The translations under genes and the position numbers were made by a program. Of a DNA stretch of 64,000 bases, positions 25,338 through 35,978 are shown in pieces. Numbering within the stretch: position 1 is the stretch's first letter; the number at the start of each line of letters is the position of its first letter. Under the pieces are notes generated by a model, which did not search any database, had not been told where the DNA came from, and worked only from the letters and a program-made list of their open reading frames with translations. This stretch comes from Lingula anatina (Eukaryota; Brachiopoda; Lingulata; Lingulida; Lingulidae), in the NCBI RefSeq assembly GCF_001039355.2, contig NW_019774414.1:442303-506302 (forward strand), read 5' to 3'.

Positions 25338-27183
25338 TAAGAAAGCCTATTTCGCTTATTTGCTAGCGCAAACGTTAGCGCAAAATGTAGATAGAATATC
25401 ATGTTGCTTTTAATGTCTATACCTATAGCGGTGTTATTGATAGTAATGATCCACATGATTGCGTACAATCCACTTGTGCCCCATCACCCGCCCCCGTAAC
25501 TTTGTACTGTAAGTAGAATTGTGGATGTAGCTAGATGATTGGGGTATTTCTCAAGAATTATTTTTACTTTTCTGATAAAATGTGGGGTCAGCATGTAGTA
25601 GATTGGTTTGCATCCTGGTAAAATGCTGCAGTACATTTTTTTTATTGCAAGAAGTGCTGGAGTTGTCGCATTTACAGTGAATTGGGCACATGTTAACAGG
25701 TATACCGGTATACCTTATTTCAAGGGTAGTGAAATACATGGAGATGTGCGAGGCACATGGGATCATGGAAGTAATTTTATTTCAGCAATCAGAGAGTTTC
25801 AGCTGTTGCCTAATGAAACGGGTTTATATATATCCTCTAAGTCAAATAAGGGGGGTTATGGGAATAAAAACTTACTGTTTGAGATGATGGCCTTAAAAAT
25901 TAATTTCAGGGTTGAGAAGATGATTAAGTGTTATAGGGGAAATTTAGGGAGTGTTGGCATTGTAGGGGAGAAAAGGGGAGAGTTGGGGAGGAATGATGTA
26001 GTTGGGAAAGAGGGGAACTAGGGAAAAGGGGAGTGGGGGAATTAAGGGAAAGGTGGTGTTGTAGGGAAAGTTAAAGGGAGGTAGATGAAGAAAGGCAAGG
26101 GTGGGGAAAGGTGGTGTGGCAGGGGAGTTTGGGGGAATGGTGGTGTGGAAGGAGAGAACAAGAAAAAGTTGGAGATAGGTGGAGGTGTAGGGGGAAATGA
26201 GGGAAAAGTGGTGTGGTAGAGGAGAAAAAAAGAAAGTTAAGGAAGTGGGAGAGAGATGGTTTTGTTGGGGAGACTGAGGGGGCATGGTGGAGAAGAAGAG
26301 AAGATTTGTAAAAAGTAGAGAAGAGACGCATGGTATACTTGGGAAGAAAAGGGGAGAAGTAGGATATGTGGTGGCGATGGAGGGAAGATGAAGGGAAGGT
26401 GGTATGGTAGGGGTAGTGTGGTTAGGGAAGGGGAAATTTGGGGAGTGTGGGGGAGGGGTGTGGTAAAGGAGTTTAAGGGTGTGTTGGTGTTGATGTGGGA
26501 GAGAAAGATGAATGTGGAAAGTGGGAGAGCAATGGCTTTGAAGGGGAGATTGAGGGTATATGGTGGAGAAGAAGAAGAGGTTTGGGAAGAGTAGGGAAGA
26601 GGTGGGATGTTTGGGAAGAAAGGGGAGACTAGGAAGGTGGTGGTGTGTGGGGAAGATGGAGGGAGGGTGATCTGTAAGGGTAAGAAGTGGAAGTTGGGAG
26701 AGGAGAGGAGAGGAAAAGGGAGGAAAGTGAGGGATAAGTGGTACAGTGAGTGAAAGAGGGGAGACATGGGAAAAGGTGAAGAGAAGTGGTATGGTAAAGG
26801 TGCAAATAAAGGGGGTGTTGGGGAGAGGTGGTGCAGTGGGGAGAAAGGGGGAGTTGGGGAAAGGGGAGAGTGGGGGAAAGTGGAGTTGATGGGGGAAATC
26901 AAGGGAAAGGTGGTATTGTAGGGGAAGTTAAGGGGGTGGGTGAAGAAAGGGAAGAGTTGGGGAGGGGTGGTGTGGTAGGGGAGACTGGGGGAGTGGTGGT
27001 GAGGTAGGGGTGAAAAGGGGGTGATGGGGAGAGTAGTGCAGAAAGGGGAATAGTGGGGTAGAGGTAGTGTGTAAGGGGAAACTGAGGGAGAAGTGGTGTG
27101 GTAGGGGAGAAGGGGGAAGAGCTGGGGAGAGGTGGAGTTGTTGGGGGCATTGGGGGAGAAGTGGAGCAGTGGGGGGAAAGGCA

Positions 27184-27957
27184 GTGTTCCCGAAAAACTT
27201 TGGACACCAGTTTGACACTATATCTGACATAACATATCTCAATGTCAGACATTTTCTGATCATGTCAGACATTTGAAAAGCATATCATTTTTCATGTTTT
27301 AATTATAAAGACAAGTCCAATAACAACAGCAGCACAAAAGAGTGCCTACATCAGGTACACTGTGAAATAGTGGCCTTATTTTTCAGCACGTCACAGTCTG
27401 TGACATAAACTTTTCAGCTTTCTGGCCATTTGAATCTCCAATTTCTTAAAATCTACTGGTCTGACTTACAAATCACTGGTCAAAAAAAAAATAAAATAAA
27501 ATAAAAAAATAAAATAAAATAAAATAAAATAAAATAAAAAATCCAACAGAACTCATATCAATACCAGTTATGACAAGACCTATGTAAGAGTTTTGGAATT
27601 CAGAAAAATATCAGTCAAATTGAAAATATCTTCTGAAAACTCAGTTTCATAATAATGTTTTGGTAGAATAATTGCACGTGCATGAAAACCCATGAAACCC
27701 CATAATTTCACAAGTACGCTGAAAAATGCTCATTAGGGCAAAAGTTATTTTAAAAGTATCAATTCATGACCTACTTTTTCGTGCTGGAGCTTGTCATGCA
27801 GTGGCAAAAAGCACTGACAAGTGGGCCAGGAATTATTGTTTTAAATGCTCTGCTATTTGATAGTACAGACATTGCGACTGACATGTTGACATTACACGTT
27901 GGACATTTTCAATTTATGCCAGATTTGTCCGTCTGTCCGACGTTTTTTTGGGAACAC
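27184..27957. mobile_element. Non-autonomous DNA transposon inserted in the right inverted-repeat arm
   Basis: The termini GTGTTCCCGAAAAACTTTGG and, inverted, GTGTTCCCAAAAAAACGTCG form imperfect terminal inverted repeats. The interior is AT-rich without the purine bias of its surroundings and includes a (AAATA)n run. An internal piece (ACTTTTCAGCTTTCTGGCCA...CTTAAAATCTACTGG) recurs at about 39985-40070. No transposase frame is seen, and a target duplication is not obvious. Confidence 0.7.
27487..27540. repeat. (AAATA)n microsatellite
   Basis: An AAATA-type pentanucleotide run inside the 27184-27957 element. Confidence 0.9.
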
Positions 27958-28345
27958 GAGAAAGAGTATATTTTGGGGAGGGGTGGTGTTGTAGGGAAAA
28001 TTGGGAGAAGGGTGGTGTGGTTGGGGAACAAAGGAAGAAGTGGGGTTGGGATGGTTTTATAGGGGAAATTGGGAGAATAGTAGTGTGTTAGGGGAGAAAG
28101 GGGAAAAGTAAGGGAGAGTTGGAGTTATAGGGGAAATTAATGGGGTGGTGGCGTGGCAGGGGAGAAAATGGAAAAGTTATAGAAAGGTTTAGTTATCGGG
28201 GAAATTGAGGGAGAAGCGGTGTGGTAGGGAAGAAAAATTGGGGGGAGATGACATGGTTGGGGCAATTTGAACCAGTGCTGGCATGTTAGGGGAGAAAAGG
28301 AGGGGGTGGGGAGAGTAGTATAAAAAGTTGGACAAGGAAGCAATT

Positions 28346-28872
28346 AATTTATACATGGCTAAATTATCTACAAAAAGCACATTTATCTTATATAACTTAT
28401 ACTTAACTAACCTATCTTTACCTATGTTTTAGAGTAATCAACAAAAAAATTGAAAATCTCCATATATCAAATGCTGAAAATAAAAATAAGAATTTCAAAA
28501 AAGAAAAGCTGAAAAAATTTATTTGAACCAACTTAACATTAATCATTGCATTTTTGAAATCTTACTTAATTAATAACTTTTAAAAATGAAAGATTTAAAC
28601 TGAATTTTGATTAAAAAAACACATCCTATTGTAATGTATCTATTTGCCTAATGAACTAAAAGAAAAGTATTAAAAACTATTGAATAATACTGATGGCTTC
28701 TGATCCTAAATTGTGGTGAAATTTTATAAAACCTTGTCCACTACTGAAAATGGGAGAACTGACCAGTGCCAAGAAAAAATTAAAACCAAGGAAATATAAA
28801 AAAAATTTAAATGGCTATCCAAACATAAATTATACTTGTCTGCACATATATCTACTGATGTTATATATTTTC
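28346..28872. other. Downstream region of the coiled-coil gene
   Basis: AT-rich, with no exon seen. The minus strand has an AATAAA at 28523-28518, about 350 nt beyond the stop at 28873, which may be the polyadenylation signal. Confidence 0.45.
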
Positions 28873-30329
28873 TTATCCATAGAATTCTTCCTCTGTTGGA
28901 GTCATGTTTTCAGCACGGCGGTTCTCAGAAGGCTCAACCTCCCAGACAGCACTGCCAGTGCTCCCAGTGGTGGAGGCACGAGAGATGGAATAAGTATCAA
29001 ACTCTTCTTCAGCTTTATCTGGGGTAAAAGAGGTGAAAAAACATACAAAGGTGTCCCTTTACTTCAAATGTCAAAAAAAAAAGGCAAAACCACAAATAAA
29101 ATCTATTTGTGTTCAGGTAGATATAGTTCTATTTGTATGCTAATGAAATGGTTTGAATCTCATCAAACTATCTTAATGAAAACATTTCTAAATATAGAAA
29201 GCCAACTGAATAAATATATTAAATAATGGCACATGCCAGATTAGAATAAATTTTAGATAAAGGAAACAATATGATACTGTCTAACTGAATAAAGGACACA
29301 AAAAATTTCAAAACCCATTCAGAGTTGCAAACTCCACTCATATGAAATGATGAACTGTGTAACATTCTTATCAATAGCAACATGACGTACACACAATGGA
29401 TCCACTAAACAACAACTTTCTTACCTATGGTTGTATCCACTTTCACTTCACTCTCCTGGACTTGGATGATCTTGGGACCAACATTGTCCACACGGACCTC
29501 ACTCTTACGCACCTTGATCAAGTAAGCTTTGACAGCTGGGGCTATTTCAGTGCTGGTCTGAGCAGTGACAGGTGGTTTCTGGGTAATGCCAGTGGTGTCC
29601 ACTTCAGGCATACTGGTCACAGTGACAGGTGGTCTCTGCCTGATGCCAGTGGTGTCCACTTCAGGCATACTGGTCACAGTGACAGGTGGTCTCTTGCTGA
29701 TGCCAGTGATGTCAACTTCAGGCATACTGGCCACAGTGACAGGTGTTCTCTGTCTGATGCCAGTGGTGTCCACTTCAGGCATACTAGTCACACTGGTGTT
29801 GTTTGCCTTGGGATAGTGGTGTGGGCAATCAAGGTTGCTGCAGGTCTTCTTCTTTGGCAAAGCTTTCTCGCCTTTCTTGCTCTTGCTTTTATTGTTCTTC
29901 TTGCTGGCTGCTGTTTTGCCAGCTGCAGCTCTTGGCTGTTCCAGAATGCCATGATCCTCAATAGCAGCCTCGCTGGGCAAGGAGGCAGAACCCCAAGGAG
30001 TCTCCAGGACACCATTTTCACTGGTGCCAACATGCTTGAGAGGCAGTGATGGAGTGTGCTCTAATTTGGGGAGTCTGGCAGGCAGCACCCTCCTGGGGGT
30101 TGGGGGTGGGGTTGGTGATTGACCTCCAACAGCCCCAAGGAGTTCCTCTGATGAGCTTTCAGCAACTTTTGCTGCATCTTCAGCTGGCCGCCTAATCAAC
30201 TTTGCTTTTCTATCAAAGACCTACAAAATATTAGCAAACACTTAAAGAGCACATCATTTACAACAAGAGGAGCTATCAGATAAAAATCGAAAAGGCAAGA
30301 CTCATATTCACAGTCATGCATGAGCAAAC

Positions 30330-30372
<43 letters not shown>

Positions 30373-33003
30373 CCATACATGCACACATACAGAGTATATA
30401 CAGAATGATTTTAAAACGTTATATATCATTAAATGCTTTGGTTCACATCAGATATTGGTTGTCTTCGATCATCAAAACAGCCTGCAGATTAAAGCCTGAA
30501 AAAAAGTAACTGTTCTGGACAAGCATAATAAGCGTAAGTTGCACACATACTTTATTAACACGATTATAAAAAAAATATGTAACCTTTTGTCTTTTCTCTT
30601 CTTCTTTAGCACGCTTGCGACGTTTTTCATCCAGGAGCTGACGCTGGCGCTCTTCAAAGCGTACTTGCTTTTGATTAACAGTGACCATAGCACTCTTGAT
30701 TTTGTCCGTTTGTTGCTGGGCAGCTTTGTCCTTGAATGCCTGAAAATAATTTTCAAATTTGACAGCTGTGTCTGGAATTTGGAAACTTATTCTCTATGCT
30801 AACAGAATGTAAGGTCTGGGTAATATGTGTTTTTCAGTACTTTGTACTCTTCAATGACGAGGCAGTTGAAACATAAAAAAAACAGGACTATCTGTCTTCT
30901 TCTTCTTTTTCATCTTTTGGGCCTGTCCCTTAAATTCTCAGGGTTGTCACAGCAGATAATACTTCTCCACCCACACCTGTTTATTAAGTTACAAAAAGTT
31001 ACAAAAAGTTACAAAACTTAATTCCTAGTTTGTCAACCATGAATTAATGTAGGTCATGAAGGGTATTGTGTCAAGAAATATTACCAAATCAATACATACC
31101 AAAGATGCTTTTTTATTTTTTGCCCTAATTTCCTCAGCAATCTGGTGCAAAGATTCTTGTTTCTTTTTAAGTCTTTCTTCATGTTCTTTCTCAATCTCAT
31201 CTTGGGTTCGTTTTTTAGCAGCAGTCATAGGCCTTCTCAGCCTAGAAATGTTAACATAAATTTGAGAGACCATATTTCTATTCAACTGGTCTGTCACTGA
31301 GATTACCATATATATACTAAAACTGGGGCAGACCTAGCATTTCAACAGAAGGATGGAGGGGGGGGGGGATTTTATGCTATAAGCAGACACTGACTTTGTT
31401 TCAAAAATGATGAATCAATCAAGTGTTTAAATCTTTGTTTACCTCCTAGGGCCTGGGGTGGCAGGTCTGGCATCCTTGCTTTGAATGGTCCACGCTTGGC
31501 CAGCAGGACGCTTTCGTTTATCAGTAGCTTCTAGATCAACTTTCTTCAGTTTCCGATTCGAATTCCAGTCCCCAGGTAGTTGCCAGCTCCATTTTGGCTG
31601 CAGAATACAAAATCATGTAATGAACTTGACCTCACTTAGATGCTATCATCACAAATTTTGTAATATTATCCCTCTTATTATTCTGCCACTGAGAAAATGC
31701 GGGAAAACAGCAAAGCTGTATGAGTGATCAAACAACCTCTTCTGCATTGCCGCCATCTTTAATCAACATTGCTTCGCTGTCATTTTAAGCCATGGTTTCG
31801 TATTCAATCGATTGTGTTGAGATGTGCAAGCCAGCCCCCCCNNNNNNNNNNNNNNNNNNNNNNNNNNNNNNNNNNNNNNNNNNNNNNNNNNNNNNNNNNN
31901 NNNNNNNNNNNNNNNNNNNNNNNNNNNNNNNNNNNNNNNNNNNNNNNNNNNNNNNNNNNNNNNNNNNNNNNNNNNNNNNNNNNNNNNNNNNNNNNNNNNN
32001 NNNNNNNNNNNNNNNNNNNNNNNNNNNNNNNNNNNNNNNNNNNNNNNNNNNNNNNNNNNNNNNNNNNNNNNNNNNNNNNNNNNNNNNNNNNNNNNNNNNN
32101 NNNNNNNNNNNNNNNNNNNNNNNNNNNNNNNNNNNNNNNNNNNNNNNNNNNNNNNNNNNNNNNNNNNNNNNNNNNNNNNNNNNNNNNNNNNNNNNNNNNN
32201 NNNNNNNNNNNNNNNNNNNNNNNNNNNNNNNNNNNNNNNNNNNNNNNNNNNNNNNNNNNNNNNNNNNNNNNNNNNNNNNNNNNNNNNNNNNNNNNNNNNN
32301 NNNNNNNNNNNNNNNNNNNNNNNNNNNNNNNNNNNNNNTCCCCTCCTGGCTTACAAAAAATTTTCACCACAAGAACGCGAAATAATACTTTATGGTTCTA
32401 TGATTTGTCATTGGGATATAAAATGATCATCGTTTTGCTGGCTAGCTACAGCCTTGGCGCTTATATCTAGCTAATATAAAGGCCTACGCCTACAGGGTCC
32501 CTAGGCCTATATGTGCACATACATAGGCCTATTTTAAAAACAACGAATGAAAAAACAAAGACAAAAAACGTTGAATGATCTTCACAAAAATGCAACACTG
32601 GAACAAATATGATTATCTAAAACAATGTCTAATTAGGGTATGGAAACAAGTAAATAGTACGGAACAGTAGAGTTGCAAGATAATTGGTGGTGGGGGGAGC
32701 GGATGAAGAGCTGCAAGTTGGCCTAAGATTTAAAAAACAATATCTACAAAATAACGAAAATATGGTTCAAACGGCAAAACATAAAAATACACGTAAATTT
32801 TAACGAAAACAAAACCCAGGCTTCTTTACCTTTCCTGCTGGAGTCGGGCTGGGAGGTGGGGCGGCAGGCATAGGAGAGGGAGCTCGAGAGTTTGGATTAA
32901 CTCTTCTCCTTCTTAGCCGCTGCCTAATAAATTGGCTTGCATGGCTGAATCTTTCGCGCGTTCTTCGCCAAGCTGTGTTAAAAGGCTCACACAGTACGGG
33001 CAT
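28873..33003 (-). CDS. Basic coiled-coil protein with a 19-residue tandem repeat, six exons; family not recognised
   Basis: The minus-strand exons are 33003-32830, 31597-31443, 31241-31100, 30739-30584, 30220-29425 and 29018-28873. They sum to 1569 nt (522 residues plus stop), and all phases agree. An extra exon could still hide in the N gap between exons 1 and 2. The N-terminus is Arg-rich with a Pro/Ser tail. Residues about 110-215 are strongly charged and helical (EIEKEHEERLKKKQESLHQI, EERQRQLLDEKRRKRAKEEE) and should form a coiled coil. A Lys-rich block with CSNLDCPHH follows. About four copies of a 19-residue unit (VTVTSMPEVDTTGIRQRPP type) occupy residues 353-429. The C-terminus is acidic and ends EEEFYG. 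There is no signal peptide or membrane segment. The composition suggests a cytoskeletal or ciliary protein, but this is inference only. Confidence 0.85.
29563..29790 (-). repeat. 57-bp coding minisatellite, about four copies
   Basis: Each unit encodes 19 residues around SMPEVDTTGI with variable following basic residues (RQRTP, SKRPP, RQRPP, TQKPP). The period is a multiple of three, so copy-number change would keep the frame. Confidence 0.9.
30332..30371. repeat. (CA)n microsatellite
   Basis: About 20 CA units in an intron of the coiled-coil gene. Confidence 0.95.
31842..32338. other. Assembly gap (497 N)
   Basis: A run of N between exon 1 and exon 2 of the coiled-coil gene. Open frames that cross it are meaningless. 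Confidence 1.
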
Positions 33004-33142
33004 TTGGAAATTTTAAATACAGTTTAACCGATTTTGAAAAATATTGAGGAGATACGAAAATACACGTCTTGACGTTGTCGATCTCAGTCCTCAACTGAAT
33101 GTTTACGTTTCCTGACGGTACGTCATATCTTGGATATTACTG

Positions 33143-33150
33143 TGACGTCA
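33143..33150. promoter_or_regulatory. Consensus CRE (TGACGTCA) upstream of the coiled-coil gene
   Basis: A perfect palindromic CREB/ATF site lies 140 bp upstream of the minus-strand ATG at 33003. No TATA is apparent, so this may be a CRE-type TATA-less promoter. Confidence 0.5.
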
Positions 33151-33310
33151 CAATATGTTTCTAGTATAATAGATAGTAAAACTGAGAACTGGCTTTTGAT
33201 AAATAATGAATTTCATTTTGTTGAAAAAAATCCATTTGCAGGAGAGAGACAGAACATTTTTCTGGGAATTTAGAATTGGACAATTCAAATTAAAAAATAA
33301 AATAATTCAG

Positions 33311-33545
33311 AGTGATTTTAATCCCAGTCCTGTTAAAATTCGCAAGAAAAGGCGGTTATACTGCTAACCGAATGATGGAAAATGCCACGATTATAATAAT
33401 ATATGTTCGAATACACACGTTCTATAGTGGCCTGCGAGAAGTTCGCGGCTACCTGTGATTTTAATCCCAGTCCTGTTAAAATTCGCAAGAAAAGGCGGTT
33501 ATATTGCTAACCGAATGATGGAAAATGCCACGATTATAATAATAT
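33311..33545. repeat. Microduplication with a templated insert
   Basis: About 90 bp (GTGATTTTAATCCCAGTCCT...CACGATTATAATAATAT) occurs twice, starting near 33312 and 33458. Between the copies sit about 50 bp, GTTCGAATACACACGTTCTA...GCGGCTACCTG. The same segment also occurs near 34635-34682 and 36488-36540 inside the duplicated promoter unit. Confidence 0.85.
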
Positions 33546-33845
33546 TACTTCAAGATCACTGAAAAAAATCTGTTCACAAAAGAATAACGCAACTTTTAAT
33601 TTGGAAATAACAACCCTTAGACCATTAGGGCCTTCTTACTTTAATGAAGCAAACTAGTATGGATTTATTTTACACTAAAATCGAACTCATTTCGATATGA
33701 AAGTGTCGAGGATAAATTGGGGTTAAAGTTGTTTTATATTATAAAGTTCTTTATAAGGATAATTGAGTTCATTCAGTTAAATTCCAACCCGAAGGTTAAA
33801 GTTGTTCTTTAGTAAAACGAGGTCCTGACGTAAAATAGTGCCTTT

Positions 33846-34075
33846 CTCAGGGGCGGATTTGAAGGGGGAGGGGTCCGACTTTTCAGGAATGACAGCCCTC
33901 GGATGCCAAGCCGACCCTCGGGCCCCTTGGAGTGTTTTGGAGGTCAAACAGTGCCATTTGGAAAGGTTAAGAACTATAAATCAACTAGTCAAAATTTCAA
34001 TTCCAAGAGAGAATAGCAGTGTGATTTTTTTTAAAACGTTTTTCTACCTGGAGTGTCGAGTAGCGAGAAGGAGGG
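33846..34075. mobile_element. GGGGCGGAT-type repeat, copy 1
   Basis: It starts CAGGGGCGGATTTGAAGGGG and shares GTGCCATTTGG, AGAACTAT and GTGTGATTTTTTT in order with 48219-48475. It is a dispersed short element, with no coding frame. Confidence 0.6.
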
Positions 34076-34110
34076 GGTCGCGTATTCTACTGTTTCTAAA
34101 CCAGACAGAA

Positions 34111-35380
34111 AGTGATAAATCTAGCTTTTTGCATAATAATGCAAACATTTTCCGATTCATGCCTTGCTGATATGGTAAAAGTTTCATATTCAGTAAAGAA
34201 GGTTTAAAAAACAACCATTTTGGTTAATATTCGCGCGTAATTCATACTAACAAAAATTAGACTGCTCTTAAGGGGTTACGAGATGCACAATTATTTTGCT
34301 GGCACATTTGAATGGAGGCGTCCATTGTTAATATATACATTTAATTGTTTCTGCTGCCTGGTATAAATTAATCAAGATTTTTCGTGTGACCTACTGCTGC
34401 TTTCTTTCGTTTCGTAAAATCACAATAACTGGTTTTTTATTTTAAAGAATAACAACTCAGTTGATTATAAAATATGTTTTAGAGTACTGAAGTGGCTGTA
34501 TATGCTAAGTCCAGTGTAGTTTCAATTGACTCACTACAATTCACTACAATCAAAACAATCATGCTCCCTCAGGCTGCCTCGAAAATGCAGTCACCCTACG
34601 CCCTATTACATTATCCACATTTTGGATCAGTGTTCGAATACACACAATCTGTAGTGGCCTGCGAGAAGTTCGCGGCTACCTGTACCAGTTTAACGGACAT
34701 CGGGCCTATCATAATTTTGGGGAGAAGGTATATTGCTCAGAAATTGTCATCAAATTTAACTGTACATTTCGAAGTCACTGCTTAGTGCTTATTACTCTTA
34801 TTATAAAATAAAATAATAAACAGCATAATCAAAATAAAAATAGTTAATAAAATGTGTATGTTAAAAAGATATTATAATCAATTATGGGCATCACTATCAA
34901 ACGCCGACCCCTATGAACAAGTTGACCAAGAACGCCACCATGTGACTTTTTATATCACTGAAGGTATAAAAGCGCGAATTTTTGAAATTGCGTTCATTCA
35001 ACGCAGACAGATCTGGAGCAACAAGAAGGATGCCATGCACTGCGCCCCGTATCAAGAAAAAAGGACACCGGAGTCGACTCACATTTCACCGAATCTTTTC
35101 TTCGTCCCAAGTCAACGCATCGCTCATCGACATGTCGTTTCTTGCACACGCAGTCGTCGGGACGATGGATTCGACGTTTCTCTAAGCTGGCCGGCTAAAA
35201 CCTTCGCTTTTCTCCACAAGGAATCGTCGCTCAGGAATCTTCGCAGGATGCATCATCGGCTTTCTGTTGTTGTGGACTTCTATTATTGTAGTGTCATTGC
35301 ATATATTTGCATGCATTCCAGGCTTCCTATTACATACATAGGTAGGAAAAGTCATTAATCCGCTTTTCTTTCTTTTAACA
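34111..35380. repeat. Duplicated promoter unit, copy 1
   Basis: This matches 35979-37232 with high identity. The differences are scattered substitutions and small indels. The unit holds a TATA promoter, a transcribed-looking block and the acceptor of the first array exon. The open frame over the block (from about 35034) is kept in copy 2, but the substitutions do not favour any frame. Confidence 0.9.
34965..35000 (+). promoter_or_regulatory. TATA box and initiator, copy 1
   Basis: TATAAAAG at 34965-34972 is followed by TTCATTCA at 34993-35000, an initiator-like string at the correct spacing of about 29 nt. A GC-richer block follows. This is a textbook core-promoter layout on the plus strand. 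Confidence 0.6.
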
Positions 35381-35795
35381 GAACTCGATTATGGCGATTC
35401 TCGATAGAGCTCCCACTGACAACTGCAAGGAGAGGAGGGCCATATCTACACTTCAGCTACTTCGATCAACCCTTGGTGCCAGCATAGAAGTTTTCTCTAC
35501 TTCTGTGGTGCCAGCGAGTCCTGCCATGGTGTGTCTACGAGTTGGCTGCATTGGGGTAAGCGTCCAAGCTATGTGGTATTTCACTAAGTTGGAAAAAGGT
35601 AAGCCTGAAAGGTAAGCCTGAATGCAGAGTGCTCACATAGGTAGGAAAAGCCATTTATCCAAATTTTTTTCTTTTAACAGAACTCGATTATGGCGATAGA
35701 GCTCCCACTGCAAGGAGAAGAGGGCCATATCTACACTTCAGCTACTTCGATCAACCCTTGGTGCCAGCGAGTCCTGCCATGGCGATAGAGCTCCC

Positions 35796-35796
35796 N
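35796..35796. other. Single ambiguous base (n)
   Basis: A probable assembly join inside the second array unit. Other such positions in the array are 37442 and 38790. Confidence 0.9.
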
Positions 35797-35978
35797 TCAA
35801 GGTTGATTCAACCTTGATGGTTCAACGTTGAGTCAACTTTCATAGTCAACGTCAAATCAACATAGTTGATGGTTCAACGTTGAGTCAACTTTCATAGTCA
35901 ACGTCAAATCAACATAGTTTCAACGTTGACCATCAACGTTGATTCAACATTGATTCAATGTTGATTTGCCCGCTGGGA
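35797..35978. mobile_element. Truncated CAACGTTGA-type MITE ending in TGCCCGCTGGG
   Basis: This stretch is built of CAACGTTGA/TCAACGTTGA words with a ~53-bp internal duplication (TGGTTCAACGTTGAGTCAAC near 35818 and 35870). It ends TTGATTTGCCCGCTGGG, the kind of terminus seen on CCCAGCGGGCA elements in many animals. It lies exactly at the junction between the two promoter units. Confidence 0.65.

Larger units (their letters stand above)
19724..28345. mobile_element. Large inverted-repeat (foldback-like) element, about 8.6 kb
   Basis: The left arm (19724-20905) is almost pure pyrimidine (CCTACAACACCACC-type motifs). The right arm (about 26350-27183 plus 27958-28345) is its reverse complement, in order. 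For example, plus-strand 20341-20390 matches the reverse complement of about 26875-26925, and the outer ends share AATTGCTTCCT...AACTTTTTA. The arms are more than 1.1 kb each. The spacer holds Gypsy-type gag and reverse-transcriptase relics, a local duplication and an AACATTTT-rich element. The right arm is broken by the 27184-27957 insertion. The Pro/Ser-rich open frames on the pyrimidine strand reflect composition, not genes. It could be a foldback DNA transposon or an inverted duplication of a low-complexity satellite. I see no transposase. Confidence 0.7.
26350..28345 (-). repeat. Right purine-rich inverted-repeat arm, interrupted
   Basis: The reverse complement of 26350-27183 and then 27958-28345 reproduces the left arm from its inner to its outer end. 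The plus strand is G/A-rich. Further purine-rich DNA of similar style continues inward to about 25940. Confidence 0.8.

Noticed and set aside
31769-32470. Open frames full of X
   Set aside because: They span the N gap.
34852-35358. 168-codon frame in the promoter unit and its 144-codon copy at 36709-37143
   Set aside because: The frame starts upstream of the TATA box, and differences between the copies do not favour this frame. A histone-like origin was considered because of the TATA/TCATTCA promoter, but no histone residues align.
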